Source: UBA2108 sp963925495
Lineage (GTDB): Bacteria > Bacteroidota > Bacteroidia > Flavobacteriales_G > Salibacteraceae
Reading direction: 5' to 3'
Assembly (NCBI GenBank): GCA_963925495.1
Contig: CAWUST010000032.1
Span: 17,969 to 81,968, forward strand
DNA length: 64,000 bases
The notes beneath the pieces were generated by a model. That model had not been told where the DNA came from and searched no databases. It worked only from the letters and a program-made list of their open reading frames with translations. The position numbers and the translations under genes are program-made. Shown here one piece after another: positions 43,366 to 53,127 of this stretch (position 1 is its first letter; the number at the start of each line of letters is the position of its first letter).

Positions 43366-45873
43366 GTGAAATACACATATAATATTATAGGAATGTCATG
43401 CAGTGGTTGCAAGGCGAATACGGAAAGTGCATTACGCAGTTTACCAGAAATTACAAATGCAATAGCAACTGTAAAAAGTGGAAGCTTGGAACTTGAAATG
43501 ACCAGTCCTGTTCCATTAGATAAATTGCAAGAATCTCTTGATAGCAAAGGGTTGCATTACAAAATCAGAAATTTAGGAGATAATTCAGAGATCAACCACA
43601 AATCCTCACATAAACGGAACGAGGATATAGAAGGGGAAGGTATTTTTTATTGTCCCATGCACTGCGAGGGTGAAAAAACGTATGACAAAATGCGCGATTG
43701 TCCGGTTTGCGGAATGGACTTGGTTGAACAACCAAAGGCAATTCAAAAAGCACAATATACTTGCGCTATGCATCCTGAAATAATAAAAGACCAACCAGGT
43801 GCTTGTACTATTTGTGGTATGGATCTATTTCCTATGGCCGCCTCAGAAAGCGCAGAGGATAAAACCTATCAAGGACTCATGAATAAAATGAAAATTTCTT
43901 TGGTATTTACCATTCCTGTTTTCATAATTGCCATGTCGGATATGATTCCTGGAAATCCATTGAAAGATATGTTTTCACAATTAACATGGAATTGGATTCA
44001 ACTAGTATTGTCTATTCCTGTTGTATTTTATACTGGATGGATGTTTTTCGAAAGGGCTTATAATTCTATAAGAACATGGAATTTAAATATGTTTACGCTA
44101 ATAGGAATTGGTTCGAGTATCGCATTTGTATTCAGCATTTTCGCCTTACTCTTTCCAGATGTTTTCCCAGATCAATTTAGAACGGAAAATGGGACAGTGT
44201 TTGTCTACTTTGAATCCGTTACGGTTATTCTAACATTGGTTTTATTGGGGCAATTGTTAGAGGCACGGGCCCACAGCGAAACAAGTGGAGCAATTAAGGA
44301 GTTGCTCAATCTTGCTCCCACAGAAGCGACATTAGTCACTTTAAAAGGAGATAAAACCATTTCCATACACGATATTAATAAAAGAGATTTATTGCGAATA
44401 AAACCGGGAGGGAAAATACCTGTTGATGGAATTATAAGCCAAGGAGAAAGTACTATCGATGAATCCATGATTACTGGGGAACCAATACCAGTAGACAAAT
44501 TTATGGGAGATAAAGTTACTTCAGGAACTATCAATGGTGCAAAATCATTTGTAATGGTAGCAGAAAAAGTGGGCGCCGAAACTTTACTTTCTCAAATTAT
44601 AGAGATGGTAAATAATGCCAGTAGATCACGAGCACCAATTCAAAAATTGGCTGACAGAATTTCGGTTTACTTTGTTCCAATTGTTGTTCTTGCTTCAATC
44701 ATTACATTTTTAGTGTGGTTCTTCTTCGGACCAGATCCAGCTTTAGTTTTTGCTTTTGTAAATTCAATTTCAGTTCTGATAATTGCTTGTCCATGTGCTT
44801 TAGGTTTAGCAACTCCAATGTCGGTTATGGTTGGTGTGGGAAAAGGTGCGCAAAATGGAGTACTTGTTAAAAACGCAGAATCTTTAGAACTCTTAAACAA
44901 AGTGGATGTATTTATTACAGACAAAACAGGAACCATTACCGAAGGGAAACCGTCCATGGAAAAGCTAGTTGTTTTGGAAGAGTTTACTGATTTTAAGGAA
45001 GAAGAGTTGTTGGAGTTTATAGTTTCTGTAAACCAATACAGTGAGCATCCGTTAGCAAAAGCTGTGGTTGATTTTGGAAAGGAAAGGAATAGTACTTTTT
45101 ATGAAATTAATAATTTCCAAGCCATAATAGGCAAAGGTGTGGTTGGGAATGTAAATGGAAACGAAATTGGTTTAGGGAATGATAAACTACTAGAACAATT
45201 AAATATCGATTTGAATTCCAATTTTAAAAATAAAGTAATTGAAGAACAGAAGTTGGGAAAGACTGTTTCTTACATTTCTGTTGGAGATGAGCTAGCAGGA
45301 TATATTACCATATCCGATGCCGTGAAGGAAAGCAGTAAGAAAGCAATTCAATACATTCAAAATATTGGAATAGAAGTGATAATGCTTACTGGGGACAATG
45401 AAATTACGGCTAAAGCGGTGGCTGAAACACTGCAATTGTCAAGTTTCCAAGCAGGGTGCTTACCGGAAGATAAATTGAATGTGATTAAAAAATTGCAAGC
45501 TGGGGGAAAGATCGTAGCAATGGCTGGAGATGGAATAAATGACGCTCCGGCTTTAGCGCAAGCGGATATTGGGATTGCCATGGGAACAGGAACTGATGTG
45601 GCTATTGAAAGTAGTGAAATTACCTTGGTAAAAGGAGATTTAATGGGAATTGTGAAAGCCTTAAACCTGGGGAAAGAAGTCATGAAAAACATTAAACAAA
45701 ATTTATTTTTTGCTTTTGTTTATAATGTAGTAGGTGTACCAATTGCAGCTGGAATATTATATCCATTTTTCGGTTTATTGTTATCGCCAATGATTGCGGC
45801 AACTGCCATGAGCTTTAGTTCTGTTTCGGTTATTGCTAATTCTTTGAGATTGCGGGGTGTGTCTCTGAATTAA
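43366..45873 (+). CDS. copA: copper-exporting P1B-type ATPase
   Basis: An 835-residue Cu(I) pump. Domains in order: HMA domain with IIGMSCSGCKANTESA; two small metal-binding ribbons (FYCPMHCEGEKTY...CPVCGMDL and YTCAMHPEII...CTICGMDLFPM); eight membrane helices with the transport site CPCALGLATPMSVM; phosphorylation motif FITDKTGTITEG; SEHPLA; TGDNEITAKA; and MAGDGINDAPALAQADIGIA. It starts with GTG at 43366. Cell role is removing copper from the cytoplasm. The doubled ribbon between HMA and the first helix is frequent in Bacteroidota copper ATPases and may receive metal from a chaperone. Regulated most likely by the HMA-AraC protein upstream. Confidence 0.95.
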   Translation: MKYTYNIIGMSCSGCKANTESALRSLPEITNAIATVKSGSLELEMTSPVPLDKLQESLDSKGLHYKIRNLGDNSEINHKSSHKRNEDIEGEGIFYCPMHCEGEKTYDKMRDCPVCGMDLVEQPKAIQKAQYTCAMHPEIIKDQPGACTICGMDLFPMAASESAEDKTYQGLMNKMKISLVFTIPVFIIAMSDMIPGNPLKDMFSQLTWNWIQLVLSIPVVFYTGWMFFERAYNSIRTWNLNMFTLIGIGSSIAFVFSIFALLFPDVFPDQFRTENGTVFVYFESVTVILTLVLLGQLLEARAHSETSGAIKELLNLAPTEATLVTLKGDKTISIHDINKRDLLRIKPGGKIPVDGIISQGESTIDESMITGEPIPVDKFMGDKVTSGTINGAKSFVMVAEKVGAETLLSQIIEMVNNASRSRAPIQKLADRISVYFVPIVVLASIITFLVWFFFGPDPALVFAFVNSISVLIIACPCALGLATPMSVMVGVGKGAQNGVLVKNAESLELLNKVDVFITDKTGTITEGKPSMEKLVVLEEFTDFKEEELLEFIVSVNQYSEHPLAKAVVDFGKERNSTFYEINNFQAIIGKGVVGNVNGNEIGLGNDKLLEQLNIDLNSNFKNKVIEEQKLGKTVSYISVGDELAGYITISDAVKESSKKAIQYIQNIGIEVIMLTGDNEITAKAVAETLQLSSFQAGCLPEDKLNVIKKLQAGGKIVAMAGDGINDAPALAQADIGIAMGTGTDVAIESSEITLVKGDLMGIVKALNLGKEVMKNIKQNLFFAFVYNVVGVPIAAGILYPFFGLLLSPMIAATAMSFSSVSVIANSLRLRGVSLN

Positions 45874-46070
45874 AAAAAATGACTCTCTCAATCTCTAGAT
45901 TAATTTTCCATTTATAGAAGCGCCCTTCCATTATTCGAAGTAGCTTATTTTGAACTTCACAATTTTCCGATGACAGCCTTTTATGCCATTAAAAAAGGAT
46001 ATAAAAACAGGGCCTAATTTGCTACTTTAAAATCTAAGTAACGACATGTATCTCACAGGAAATATCGAAG

Positions 46071-46078
46071 TACCTTTG
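46071..46078 (+). promoter_or_regulatory. rimO promoter -7 box
   Basis: TACCTTTG matches TAnnTTTG, 16 bases ahead of the rimO ATG. Confidence 0.65.
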
Positions 46079-46094
46079 CAGCGATTTTAAAGAC

Positions 46095-47408
46095 ATGAAA
46101 ACAAAAACGCTTAAAAAAAATAAAGTCAATGTAATTACACTTGGCTGCTCCAAAAATATTTTTGATTCAGAAGTAATGATGAATCAACTTAAAGCCAATG
46201 ATTATGATGTACAGCACGAGAGTAACGACGGCGAAGCTTCTACAGTCATAATTAATACCTGTGGATTTATTGATAATGCTAAACAAGAAAGCATTGACAC
46301 TATTTTAGATTGGGCAGAAGCCAAAAAAGAAGGCTTAGTAGATAAGGTTTTGGTAACTGGCTGCTTAAGTGAAAGATATAAAGATGATTTGGCGGGAGAA
46401 ATTCCAGAAATCGATTCTTGGTTTGGTACTAGGGAACTGCCTCGTTTACTTAAAACATTAAAAGCCGATTATAAGCATGAGCTAGTAGGTGAAAGACTCT
46501 TAACCACACCGATACATTATGCCTATTTTAAAATTGCTGAAGGTTGTGACAGACCTTGTTCTTTTTGTGCAATTCCATTAATGCGTGGAAAGCATGTTTC
46601 TACACCAATGGAAAATTTAATAGAAAGTGCTAAAAGTTTGGCAGCTAAAGGAACGAAAGAACTGATTTTAATAGCACAAGATTTAACTTACTACGGCCTT
46701 GACATTTATAAAAAAAGAAATTTAGCCGAATTATTGGACAAGCTTTCCGATATTGAAGGTATAGAGTGGATTCGTTTGCAATATGCTTATCCTTCTGGTT
46801 TTCCGATGGATATTTTAGATGCCATGAACCGAAATAAAAAGGTTTGTTTTTATTTGGATATGCCTTTACAACATGCCAGTACCAAGATGCTTAAAAGTAT
46901 GAAAAGGGGAATTACTCGTGAAAAAACAGATGCTTTAATTAATACTATTCGCGAAAAGGTTCCTGGATTGGCACTGCGAACAACTTTAATAACTGGCTTT
47001 CCTGGAGAAACACAGGAAGATTTTGAAGAAATGATGGAATGGGTTGAAAAAACTCGATTCGACAGATTGGGATGTTTTACTTATTCGCATGAAGAAAATA
47101 CAACAGCTCACAAATTAGAAGATGATGTGCCACAGGAGACTAAACAAGCCCGTGCAAATGCTATAATGGAGTTGCAAAGCGGCATTTCTTTGGAACTAAA
47201 CGAAGCTAAAGTTGGAAAAACATTTCAAGTACTTTTTGATAGAGCCGAGGGCGACTATTTTATTGGTCGTTCACAATACGATTCTCCTGAAGTGGACAAC
47301 GAAGTGTTAGTGCACAAAGATGATGGCTATGCTCGAATTGGAGATTTTGCAAATGTGGAAGTAACAAGTGCGGAAGAATTTGATTTGTTTGGGAAAATTG
47401 TAGATTAA
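46095..47408 (+). CDS. rimO: ribosomal protein S12 methylthiotransferase
   Basis: A 437-residue radical SAM enzyme that methylthiolates an aspartate of ribosomal protein S12. The N-terminal UPF0004 domain holds three cysteines for the auxiliary cluster (TLGCSKNIFDSE, NTCGFIDNA, VTGCLSER); the radical SAM cluster is bound by AEGCDRPCSFCAIP; a C-terminal TRAM domain follows (GKTFQVLFDRAEGDYFIGRS). The ending typical of RimO rather than MiaB is seen in the acidic TRAM sequence. Stands alone with its own promoter. Confidence 0.95.
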   Translation: MKTKTLKKNKVNVITLGCSKNIFDSEVMMNQLKANDYDVQHESNDGEASTVIINTCGFIDNAKQESIDTILDWAEAKKEGLVDKVLVTGCLSERYKDDLAGEIPEIDSWFGTRELPRLLKTLKADYKHELVGERLLTTPIHYAYFKIAEGCDRPCSFCAIPLMRGKHVSTPMENLIESAKSLAAKGTKELILIAQDLTYYGLDIYKKRNLAELLDKLSDIEGIEWIRLQYAYPSGFPMDILDAMNRNKKVCFYLDMPLQHASTKMLKSMKRGITREKTDALINTIREKVPGLALRTTLITGFPGETQEDFEEMMEWVEKTRFDRLGCFTYSHEENTTAHKLEDDVPQETKQARANAIMELQSGISLELNEAKVGKTFQVLFDRAEGDYFIGRSQYDSPEVDNEVLVHKDDGYARIGDFANVEVTSAEEFDLFGKIVD

Positions 47409-47530
47409 TATTTGGCTCATAATCGATTGTCCTTAAACTGTTTTACATTTGGCAATGAATTAATTCGATAACTACTTCTACCTAATTTGGAGCTGTTTTT
47501 AATTCTTTATTTATACAAATTACTTAATAT

Positions 47531-48094
47531 ATGGATTGGTTATTTGAACTTTGGCCTTGGTATATTTCCGGACCTGCAATAGGACTTATAGTACCAATAT
47601 TGCTAATCATTGGAAACAAACAGTTTGGTGTCTCATCTTCACTTGTGCAGATTTGTTCCGTTTGCCTTCCCTTAAAAAACGAATATTTTAAAGTCTATAG
47701 TTGGAAAGAAAATTCTTGGAATTTAGTTTTTATTTTAGGGACAATTATAGGTGGGTCGATTGCGGGATTTTTATTGATGGATGGAACGCCGATGAAGATT
47801 GCTCCGGAAACAGTCAAAGCCCTATCTGAACTGGGTCTTACCGATTTTAGCACACTCATGCCGCAAGAAGTATTCTCTTGGTCTTATTTGTTATCGCCTC
47901 GAACCTTAATTATGGGTCTTGCTGGCGGTTTTTTAGTTGGCTTTGGTGCTCGTTACGCAGGCGGTTGTACTTCTGGACATGCCATAATGGGATTGTCTCA
48001 ACTTAGTATCGGTTCTTTGGTAGCAGTTATTGGTTTTTTTATTGGTGGTTTAATCATGACCTTTTTTATTCTACCTCATATTCTCACACTTTAA
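47531..48094 (+). CDS. YeeE/YedE-type sulfur transporter, first half
   Basis: A 187-residue membrane protein of the YeeE/YedE (TsuA-like) family, which imports thiosulfate or related sulfur species. The cysteine-containing family motif is seen in RYAGGCTSGHAIMGLSQLS near residue 145, after several helices starting YISGPAIGLIVPILLIIG. Single-unit proteins of this kind usually work with a partner; the next gene supplies it 12 bases later. Confidence 0.87.
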   Translation: MDWLFELWPWYISGPAIGLIVPILLIIGNKQFGVSSSLVQICSVCLPLKNEYFKVYSWKENSWNLVFILGTIIGGSIAGFLLMDGTPMKIAPETVKALSELGLTDFSTLMPQEVFSWSYLLSPRTLIMGLAGGFLVGFGARYAGGCTSGHAIMGLSQLSIGSLVAVIGFFIGGLIMTFFILPHILTL

Positions 48095-48106
48095 TACTTA
48101 GGAATT

Positions 48107-48520
48107 TTGAAAAACTTAAAATATTTATTAATTGGAATTTATTTCGGAATTTTACTGGTTAAATCGGAAGTGGTTTCCTGGTTTCGAATTCAGGAAATGT
48201 TTCGTTTCGACTCATTTCATATGTATGGAGTAATTGGAAGTGCTGTAGTTATTGGTGCAATTTCTGTTTTTCTAATCCGTCATTTTAATATAAGATCAAT
48301 GGATGGGAGCGAAATAATTATTAAACCAAAAGTTTTTAATAAAAAAGGCAATATTATAGGAGGAATCATTTTTGGTTTGGGTTGGGCTCTAACAGGTGCT
48401 TGTCCTGGGCCATTATTTGCACTAGTTGGTGCTGGTTATTCTTTTCTTCTTGTAGTTATTTTAGGAGCAACAATAGGTACGCTTACTTATGGTTATAGTA
48501 AAAAATATTTACCGCATTAG
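48107..48520 (+). CDS. YeeE/YedE-type sulfur transporter, second half
   Basis: A 137-residue membrane protein starting with TTG at 48107. It carries the second conserved cysteine motif in WALTGACPGPLFALVGAGYS, with four hydrophobic segments. Together with the preceding gene it corresponds to the two repeats of a full-length YeeE channel, where cysteines pass thiosulfate through the membrane. A sulfur carrier or rhodanese gene is not present beside it. Confidence 0.85.
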   Translation: MKNLKYLLIGIYFGILLVKSEVVSWFRIQEMFRFDSFHMYGVIGSAVVIGAISVFLIRHFNIRSMDGSEIIIKPKVFNKKGNIIGGIIFGLGWALTGACPGPLFALVGAGYSFLLVVILGATIGTLTYGYSKKYLPH

Positions 48521-48590
48521 GATTGTCCTTTTTTAATAAAGGATAATTTAAATAGTAGATTGAAAGAATTGAAATCTATTTTCTCATAAA

Positions 48591-48765
48591 CTACTCAGCT
48601 GCAGAAATAATTACTCCGAAATTGCCGTCCGTTTGTTTCCAGTTATCGGATGGTAAATAAGTTCTTGAAACAAATCCGTCGAGATATAATGCATTTTCGC
48701 AGCCTATTTGTTTGAAATAATTGGCGAAATCGTAGAAGTTTATTTTTTGTTTAGAGATGGTAAGG
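48591..48765 (-). pseudogene. C-terminal remnant of a phosphodiester glycosidase family protein (DUF2233)
   Basis: The minus strand reads, up to the stop at 48591-48593, KINFYDFANYFKQIGCENAL, then LYLDGFVSRTYLPSDNWKQ and TDGNFGVIISAAE. This is the usual end of DUF2233/NAGPA-like proteins of Bacteroidota. Upstream of about 48765 the similarity stops and no start codon or earlier part of the domain is present. The 5' portion has been lost, and a different small gene on the opposite strand begins nearby. Confidence 0.7.
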
Positions 48766-48842
48766 TTGTTCCTTTTTTGTTTAATTATTTTGTTATAATT
48801 GCCTCATACGAAGTTAACCAAAGCCATAGGAAAAGTAGAATT

Positions 48843-49160
48843 ATGAATTTAATTCAGTTTATAAGTTATCTCAAGAAAGACAATAGAGCTCAAAATTATT
48901 TGAATGTAAATTATCCTGAGATTGACTTTTATAATGTTGAAGTTTATTTAGAAAATTCTTTATCTGTTGATTCTGAACTTAAATTTTTTGATGCTGAAAA
49001 GATTGACGGAAGAATCGAGATGACTGTAAACAATCAAAAATTCATTAATCTTTTTACTCTTGACTATTTACTTGAGGTAGTAAAGGACTATTCTGATGTC
49101 AAATCGAACGTGCAGCAAATCGCTGAGAAGGTTGTCAGTTTCAGAATAAATAAAGCTTAG
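48843..49160 (+). CDS. hypothetical protein
   Basis: A 105-residue acidic protein if started at the ATG at 48843. The frame is open from 48708, but the first part overlaps the glycosidase remnant read on the other strand, so the later start (MNLIQFISYLKKDNRAQNYL) is preferred. It has alternating helical and strand predictions, no signal peptide, no membrane segment and no recognisable motif. It sits where the front of the glycosidase gene should be, so it may have arrived with the event that removed it. Confidence 0.45.
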   Translation: MNLIQFISYLKKDNRAQNYLNVNYPEIDFYNVEVYLENSLSVDSELKFFDAEKIDGRIEMTVNNQKFINLFTLDYLLEVVKDYSDVKSNVQQIAEKVVSFRINKA

Positions 49161-49273
49161 GTAAACTAGTATATTAAAATGGTAATGCAAAACAAATACA
49201 GTTGTAATTTAAAGGGCATTAAAAAAGAGTTTGACCAAACGTTCTTAATTACCGAATAAACGAATCTTTCGGA

Positions 49274-51238
49274 TCAATAATCCAACGTACCTCCAATAAA
49301 GATTACTTTTTCTTTTCCGACCTGTTTACTTTTTTTACTCTTTTTCCTTTTTCTTTCGTTTTTATTTCTTTCCTTCTTCCTACTTTTTTCTTTTTTCGCT
49401 TTTTCTTGTTTCGCTTTTTCTCCTCGGATTATTTGTCCATTTTCAAAGTTTACATCTGCCACTCTGCGAGTAGGGTCGAGCTGCATTATTTCAATGTCTT
49501 CAAATTTAACATCCAAATCTAGTTTGTAGTATGGGTGTGTCCAAGGCCAAGCGCTTAATGTTTGCCAATTATCTTCTACCGGTTTAGAATTGCGCATTGC
49601 TTTTAGTGGGATGTAATACAGCAACACGCTTCCGTCCTTTTTCTTTATGGCTAGTTCTGCTGGCATTGGCATTTGCCCTTCTCGTTTTATTAGTATTTCA
49701 GTTCCTTTTTCACTTGCTTTTGCAGTATTCAAAACGTAATCAATGGTTTTTGTAGTTCCCAAAAAATGTTGAAAATACCAATCGAGATTCATATCAGATT
49801 GTTTTTCCATAACTCGTTTAAAATCTGTTGGGGTAGGGTGTTTGAATCGCCATGTATAATAATACGTTTTCATACCCTTGTAAAAATTATCCTTTCCAAC
49901 AATGTATTCCAATTGTTTTAGAAATACACTGCCTTTATAGTAGGAATTTATGCCATAGTTCCTGTTGGTGTGGTAGTAGTCGGCATGAGTAGTCATGGGT
50001 TCTGATTTTGGGTTACTTGCAATGCTCAAGTAAACTCCATACGCTCTCAATGCAGGATTAAGTAAATTTCGTTTGTATATCTCATCCAATACATGATATT
50101 GGGCGAATTGAGTAAATCCTTCATCCATCCACGGATACTTTGTTTCGTTTGTAGCCAATAATCCATAATACCAAGAGTGAATAGACTCATGTACCATTAC
50201 ACTAACCAGCCCGGCTATACTTCCTCGTCCAGTAATCATGGTTGCCATTGGATATTCCATACCACCATCTCCACCTTGTATTACACTAAATTGTTTATAA
50301 GGATATTCGCCAAATTTAGCATTCATTATCTCAAAATTTTGTTCAGTATACGGTTGTAGGGTTTTCCAATTCGGAGTAGTTATCGAATCTTTTATATATA
50401 AAAAATGAAGCTCTATTCCGTTTTTCATTACCCGAACGTCGTGGGTATAATTTGGATCAGCAGCCCAAGCAAAATCGTGAACTTTAGGCGCCTTAAAGTG
50501 CCAAGTAATTTGTCCTTTTGACTGGTTCAAAGTTTTACCATTCAATGGATATCCATGTCCAGTTTGCTCAGGGTTTTGTAAGTAACCGGTACCACCTACA
50601 ACGTAAGAGGCATCTAAAGTTAATTTAACATCAAAATCGCCCCAAACACCATGGTATTCTCTGGCAACATATTCATCCGTCATCCAACCATCTCTATCGT
50701 ATTCAGCAATTTTAGGATACCATTGAGTCATGGTGTAATCTACACCTTCCATGTTGTTTCTTCCACTTCTTCTTGTTTGTTTTGGCACCTGTGAATTAAA
50801 CTTCATGTCAATTATTATCGAAGAGGAAGGAGCAAGGGCTTCATTTAAATAAACCGTCATCAGAGTTCCGTCAATGGTATATTTAACCGGCTTTTTATTA
50901 ACCTTTAAATCATCCATTTTATGGTAACCAATTTCAGATTCTTTGTATGCTACTATTTTAGAGCCAATTCTTCCATCAGGATCCGTTATACTTCTAGAAC
51001 GAGCATCCATCATACTGCCTGGTTGAAAAGCATTAAAGTATAAATGATAATAAATTTTATAAAGTGTGTCCGGCGAATTGTTGAAGTAAATAGCGTTTTG
51101 TAAACCGGTCATCTTGTGTGTATTTACATCAAGATTTATATCCATTTTATATTCCACACGCTGTTGCCAATAGCACTCTTGCGCATAGCTAGTTGTAAAT
51201 AAAGTCAGTAATAATAATAAAGTTGTAATTCGTTTCAT
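49274..51238 (-). CDS. secreted M1-family metallopeptidase
   Basis: A 654-residue aminopeptidase-N-like zinc protease with signal peptide (LLLLLTLFTTSYAQ). The zinc site is HESIHSWYYG with the third ligand glutamate in PWMDEGFTQFAQY 18 residues later; the substrate-binding GxMEN motif appears as GGMEYPM. The beta-sandwich N-terminal domain and helical region are complete. After about residue 600 there is an unusual tail, about 40 residues rich in Lys, Arg and Glu, ending in VIFIGGTLDY. Probably degrades peptides in the periplasm or outside the cell. Confidence 0.92.
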   Translation of the reverse strand: MKRITTLLLLLTLFTTSYAQECYWQQRVEYKMDINLDVNTHKMTGLQNAIYFNNSPDTLYKIYYHLYFNAFQPGSMMDARSRSITDPDGRIGSKIVAYKESEIGYHKMDDLKVNKKPVKYTIDGTLMTVYLNEALAPSSSIIIDMKFNSQVPKQTRRSGRNNMEGVDYTMTQWYPKIAEYDRDGWMTDEYVAREYHGVWGDFDVKLTLDASYVVGGTGYLQNPEQTGHGYPLNGKTLNQSKGQITWHFKAPKVHDFAWAADPNYTHDVRVMKNGIELHFLYIKDSITTPNWKTLQPYTEQNFEIMNAKFGEYPYKQFSVIQGGDGGMEYPMATMITGRGSIAGLVSVMVHESIHSWYYGLLATNETKYPWMDEGFTQFAQYHVLDEIYKRNLLNPALRAYGVYLSIASNPKSEPMTTHADYYHTNRNYGINSYYKGSVFLKQLEYIVGKDNFYKGMKTYYYTWRFKHPTPTDFKRVMEKQSDMNLDWYFQHFLGTTKTIDYVLNTAKASEKGTEILIKREGQMPMPAELAIKKKDGSVLLYYIPLKAMRNSKPVEDNWQTLSAWPWTHPYYKLDLDVKFEDIEIMQLDPTRRVADVNFENGQIIRGEKAKQEKAKKEKSRKKERNKNERKRKKSKKSKQVGKEKVIFIGGTLDY

Positions 51239-51319
51239 AACGTCCGATTTTTGAAGGCTCGAATATATAATCTTTGTATTATCAAAAAAGATTTAATGTA
51301 TTGTTAAGTGAATTGAGTT

Positions 51320-51601
51320 ATGGGTGGTAATAAAGAATTTGATTTTGAGGGATTAAGAAAGAAATTGATTGAGGAAGGAGGTTTTCCAAAAGTTTACTTT
51401 TTTAAATTTATTGTACCATCCGATAACAAAAGTGTTGCATTAGTTGAAGCTCTTTTTAATGAGAACGCGCAAGTAAACCTTAGAAGTTCCAAAACTGGAA
51501 AGTATGTGAGTTTGAGCGCGAAAGAAGTAATGCTTTCAGAAGAAAATATAATAAATCGTTATAAAGAAGCATTAAACATAAAAGGTTGTATTGCACTTTA
51601 A
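51320..51601 (+). CDS. DUF493 family protein
   Basis: A 93-residue cytoplasmic protein resembling YbeD/DUF493, a small ACT-like alpha/beta fold (FPKVYFFKFIVPSDNKSVAL, VNLRSSKTGKYVSLSAKEVM). In E. coli ybeD is a neighbour of lipoate and penicillin-binding-protein genes; here it precedes the PBP4-type gene by nine bases. The role is unknown, possibly regulatory. Confidence 0.82.
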   Translation: MGGNKEFDFEGLRKKLIEEGGFPKVYFFKFIVPSDNKSVALVEALFNENAQVNLRSSKTGKYVSLSAKEVMLSEENIINRYKEALNIKGCIAL

Positions 51602-51610
51602 AAATATTAA

Positions 51611-53044
51611 ATGAAAAAACTCATCTTCTTCTTTTTACTGATTTTTCATGTGGTTGGGTATTCTCAGTCTTTTCAAGAAAAATTAATTAAATGGACAGCT
51701 GATTCAGATTTAAAAAATGCTTCGATTGGGTTTAAGGCAATTCAATTGAATACTGGGAAGGTGATTGCGGCTTTTAATTCAGAGCAAGCCTTAATTCCAG
51801 CGTCCAACTTAAAATTACTCACTACCGCAGCTGCAATTGAAATCTTTGAGCCAAATAAAAAACTGGAAACCAAACTTTTGTATTCTGGAAAAATAGAAAA
51901 TGGAATATTAAAAGGGGATCTAATAATTAAAGGTGGCGGTGATCCTACTCTTGGGTCGAAGTACAATAAAAATGATGTTTTTCTTCACTGGGTAAGGGAC
52001 ATAAAAGAACTAGGAATAACGTCTATTGAAGGACGAATAGTGTCGGATGCCTCTTCATTTCCAGATTATGATATTCCTAGAACTTGGATTTGGGAAGATA
52101 TTGGCAATTATTATGGCAGTGGAGTTTCGGCATTGTCTTTTATAGACAACAGTTTTAAGATAAGTTTTTCTTCACCAAATGAAGCCCAAAATGCAACGGA
52201 GGTAATAAAAATAACTCCAGAAATCCCAAATCTAAAAATTGATAATAAAGTGCTTTCAAGCAACTCAAACTCAGATAATGCATACATTTTTGGTGGTCCA
52301 TACAATTTTAATAAAAAAGCAGAAGGCACTATTCCTAAGTCAAGAAAATCGTTTTCCATAAAAGGTAGTTTACCTGACCCTGCTTTACAAGTGGCATTTA
52401 TGTTTCACAACAAATTAATTTCTTCTGGCATTTCAGTAAAAGAGGGTTACAGCACCATAAGAAACTTGAAATTGGAAGGAAAAGAACTCCCAGATTCTAA
52501 CATTCTTTTATCCATCTATTCTGGCTTAGAAATGCACATAATTGTTTATTATACTAATAGAAATAGTGTGAATTTATATGCTGAACATTTGCATCGTTTA
52601 TTAGGTTTAGAAAAGTTAGGCATGGCCAATGTGAATTCTGGAAATGAATCAATAATGGATTTTTTAGAGAATAAAAATTTACCGGTTTCTGGTGTAAACT
52701 TGATGGACGGTTCAGGAATGTCTCGTTTTAATACGGTAACAACGGATTTAATGACCGCATTACTTATTGAAATGAAGAAAAGCAAGCGGAGTCAATATTT
52801 TATTAATTCGCTTGCCGTGTCGGGGGAGTCAGGAACATTTAAAAATTTCTTAAACTATCCAAGTACAAAAGGAAAGGTAATTGGGAAAAGCGGTTATATG
52901 GAAAGGGTTCGTTCCTATTCTGGTTACATAAATACGGGTGATTCTACTGTAGCGTTTTCCATTATCGTTAACAATTATTCTTGTAGTGCGTCTTCTATGA
53001 AAAAGAAAATAGAATTTCTTTTATTGGAGTTGTCCAAGGAATAA
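51611..53044 (+). CDS. dacB: D-alanyl-D-alanine carboxypeptidase (PBP4 type)
   Basis: A 477-residue class C penicillin-binding protein with signal peptide (LIFFFLLIFHVVGYSQS). The active-site serine and lysine are in PASNLKLLTTAAAIE, the SxN-like motif region is around LMDGSGMSRFN and the final KTG-like motif is GKSGYMERVRSYSGY. It trims or cleaves peptidoglycan cross-links (carboxypeptidase and endopeptidase). Length matches DacB (about 475). Co-transcribed with the DUF493 gene. Confidence 0.92.
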   Translation: MKKLIFFFLLIFHVVGYSQSFQEKLIKWTADSDLKNASIGFKAIQLNTGKVIAAFNSEQALIPASNLKLLTTAAAIEIFEPNKKLETKLLYSGKIENGILKGDLIIKGGGDPTLGSKYNKNDVFLHWVRDIKELGITSIEGRIVSDASSFPDYDIPRTWIWEDIGNYYGSGVSALSFIDNSFKISFSSPNEAQNATEVIKITPEIPNLKIDNKVLSSNSNSDNAYIFGGPYNFNKKAEGTIPKSRKSFSIKGSLPDPALQVAFMFHNKLISSGISVKEGYSTIRNLKLEGKELPDSNILLSIYSGLEMHIIVYYTNRNSVNLYAEHLHRLLGLEKLGMANVNSGNESIMDFLENKNLPVSGVNLMDGSGMSRFNTVTTDLMTALLIEMKKSKRSQYFINSLAVSGESGTFKNFLNYPSTKGKVIGKSGYMERVRSYSGYINTGDSTVAFSIIVNNYSCSASSMKKKIEFLLLELSKE

Positions 53045-53102
53045 GCATTCCTGTTTTCTTGTTTGTGATTAAGTATTATTTCTGATTCTAGTTGAACTTT
53101 TT

Positions 53103-53110
53103 TAACTTTG
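53103..53110 (+). promoter_or_regulatory. -7 box of the small membrane gene at 53128
   Basis: TAACTTTG matches TAnnTTTG, 17 bases before the ATG. Confidence 0.5.
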
Positions 53111-53127
53111 AGAGTTATTTTAAAGTT

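Noticed and set aside
45904..46017. Open frame of 37 codons between copA and rimO with protein-like sequence (PLFEVAYFELHNF)
   Set aside because: No start codon at its beginning, no family recognised and too short to separate from chance; it may be a gene end left by deletion.
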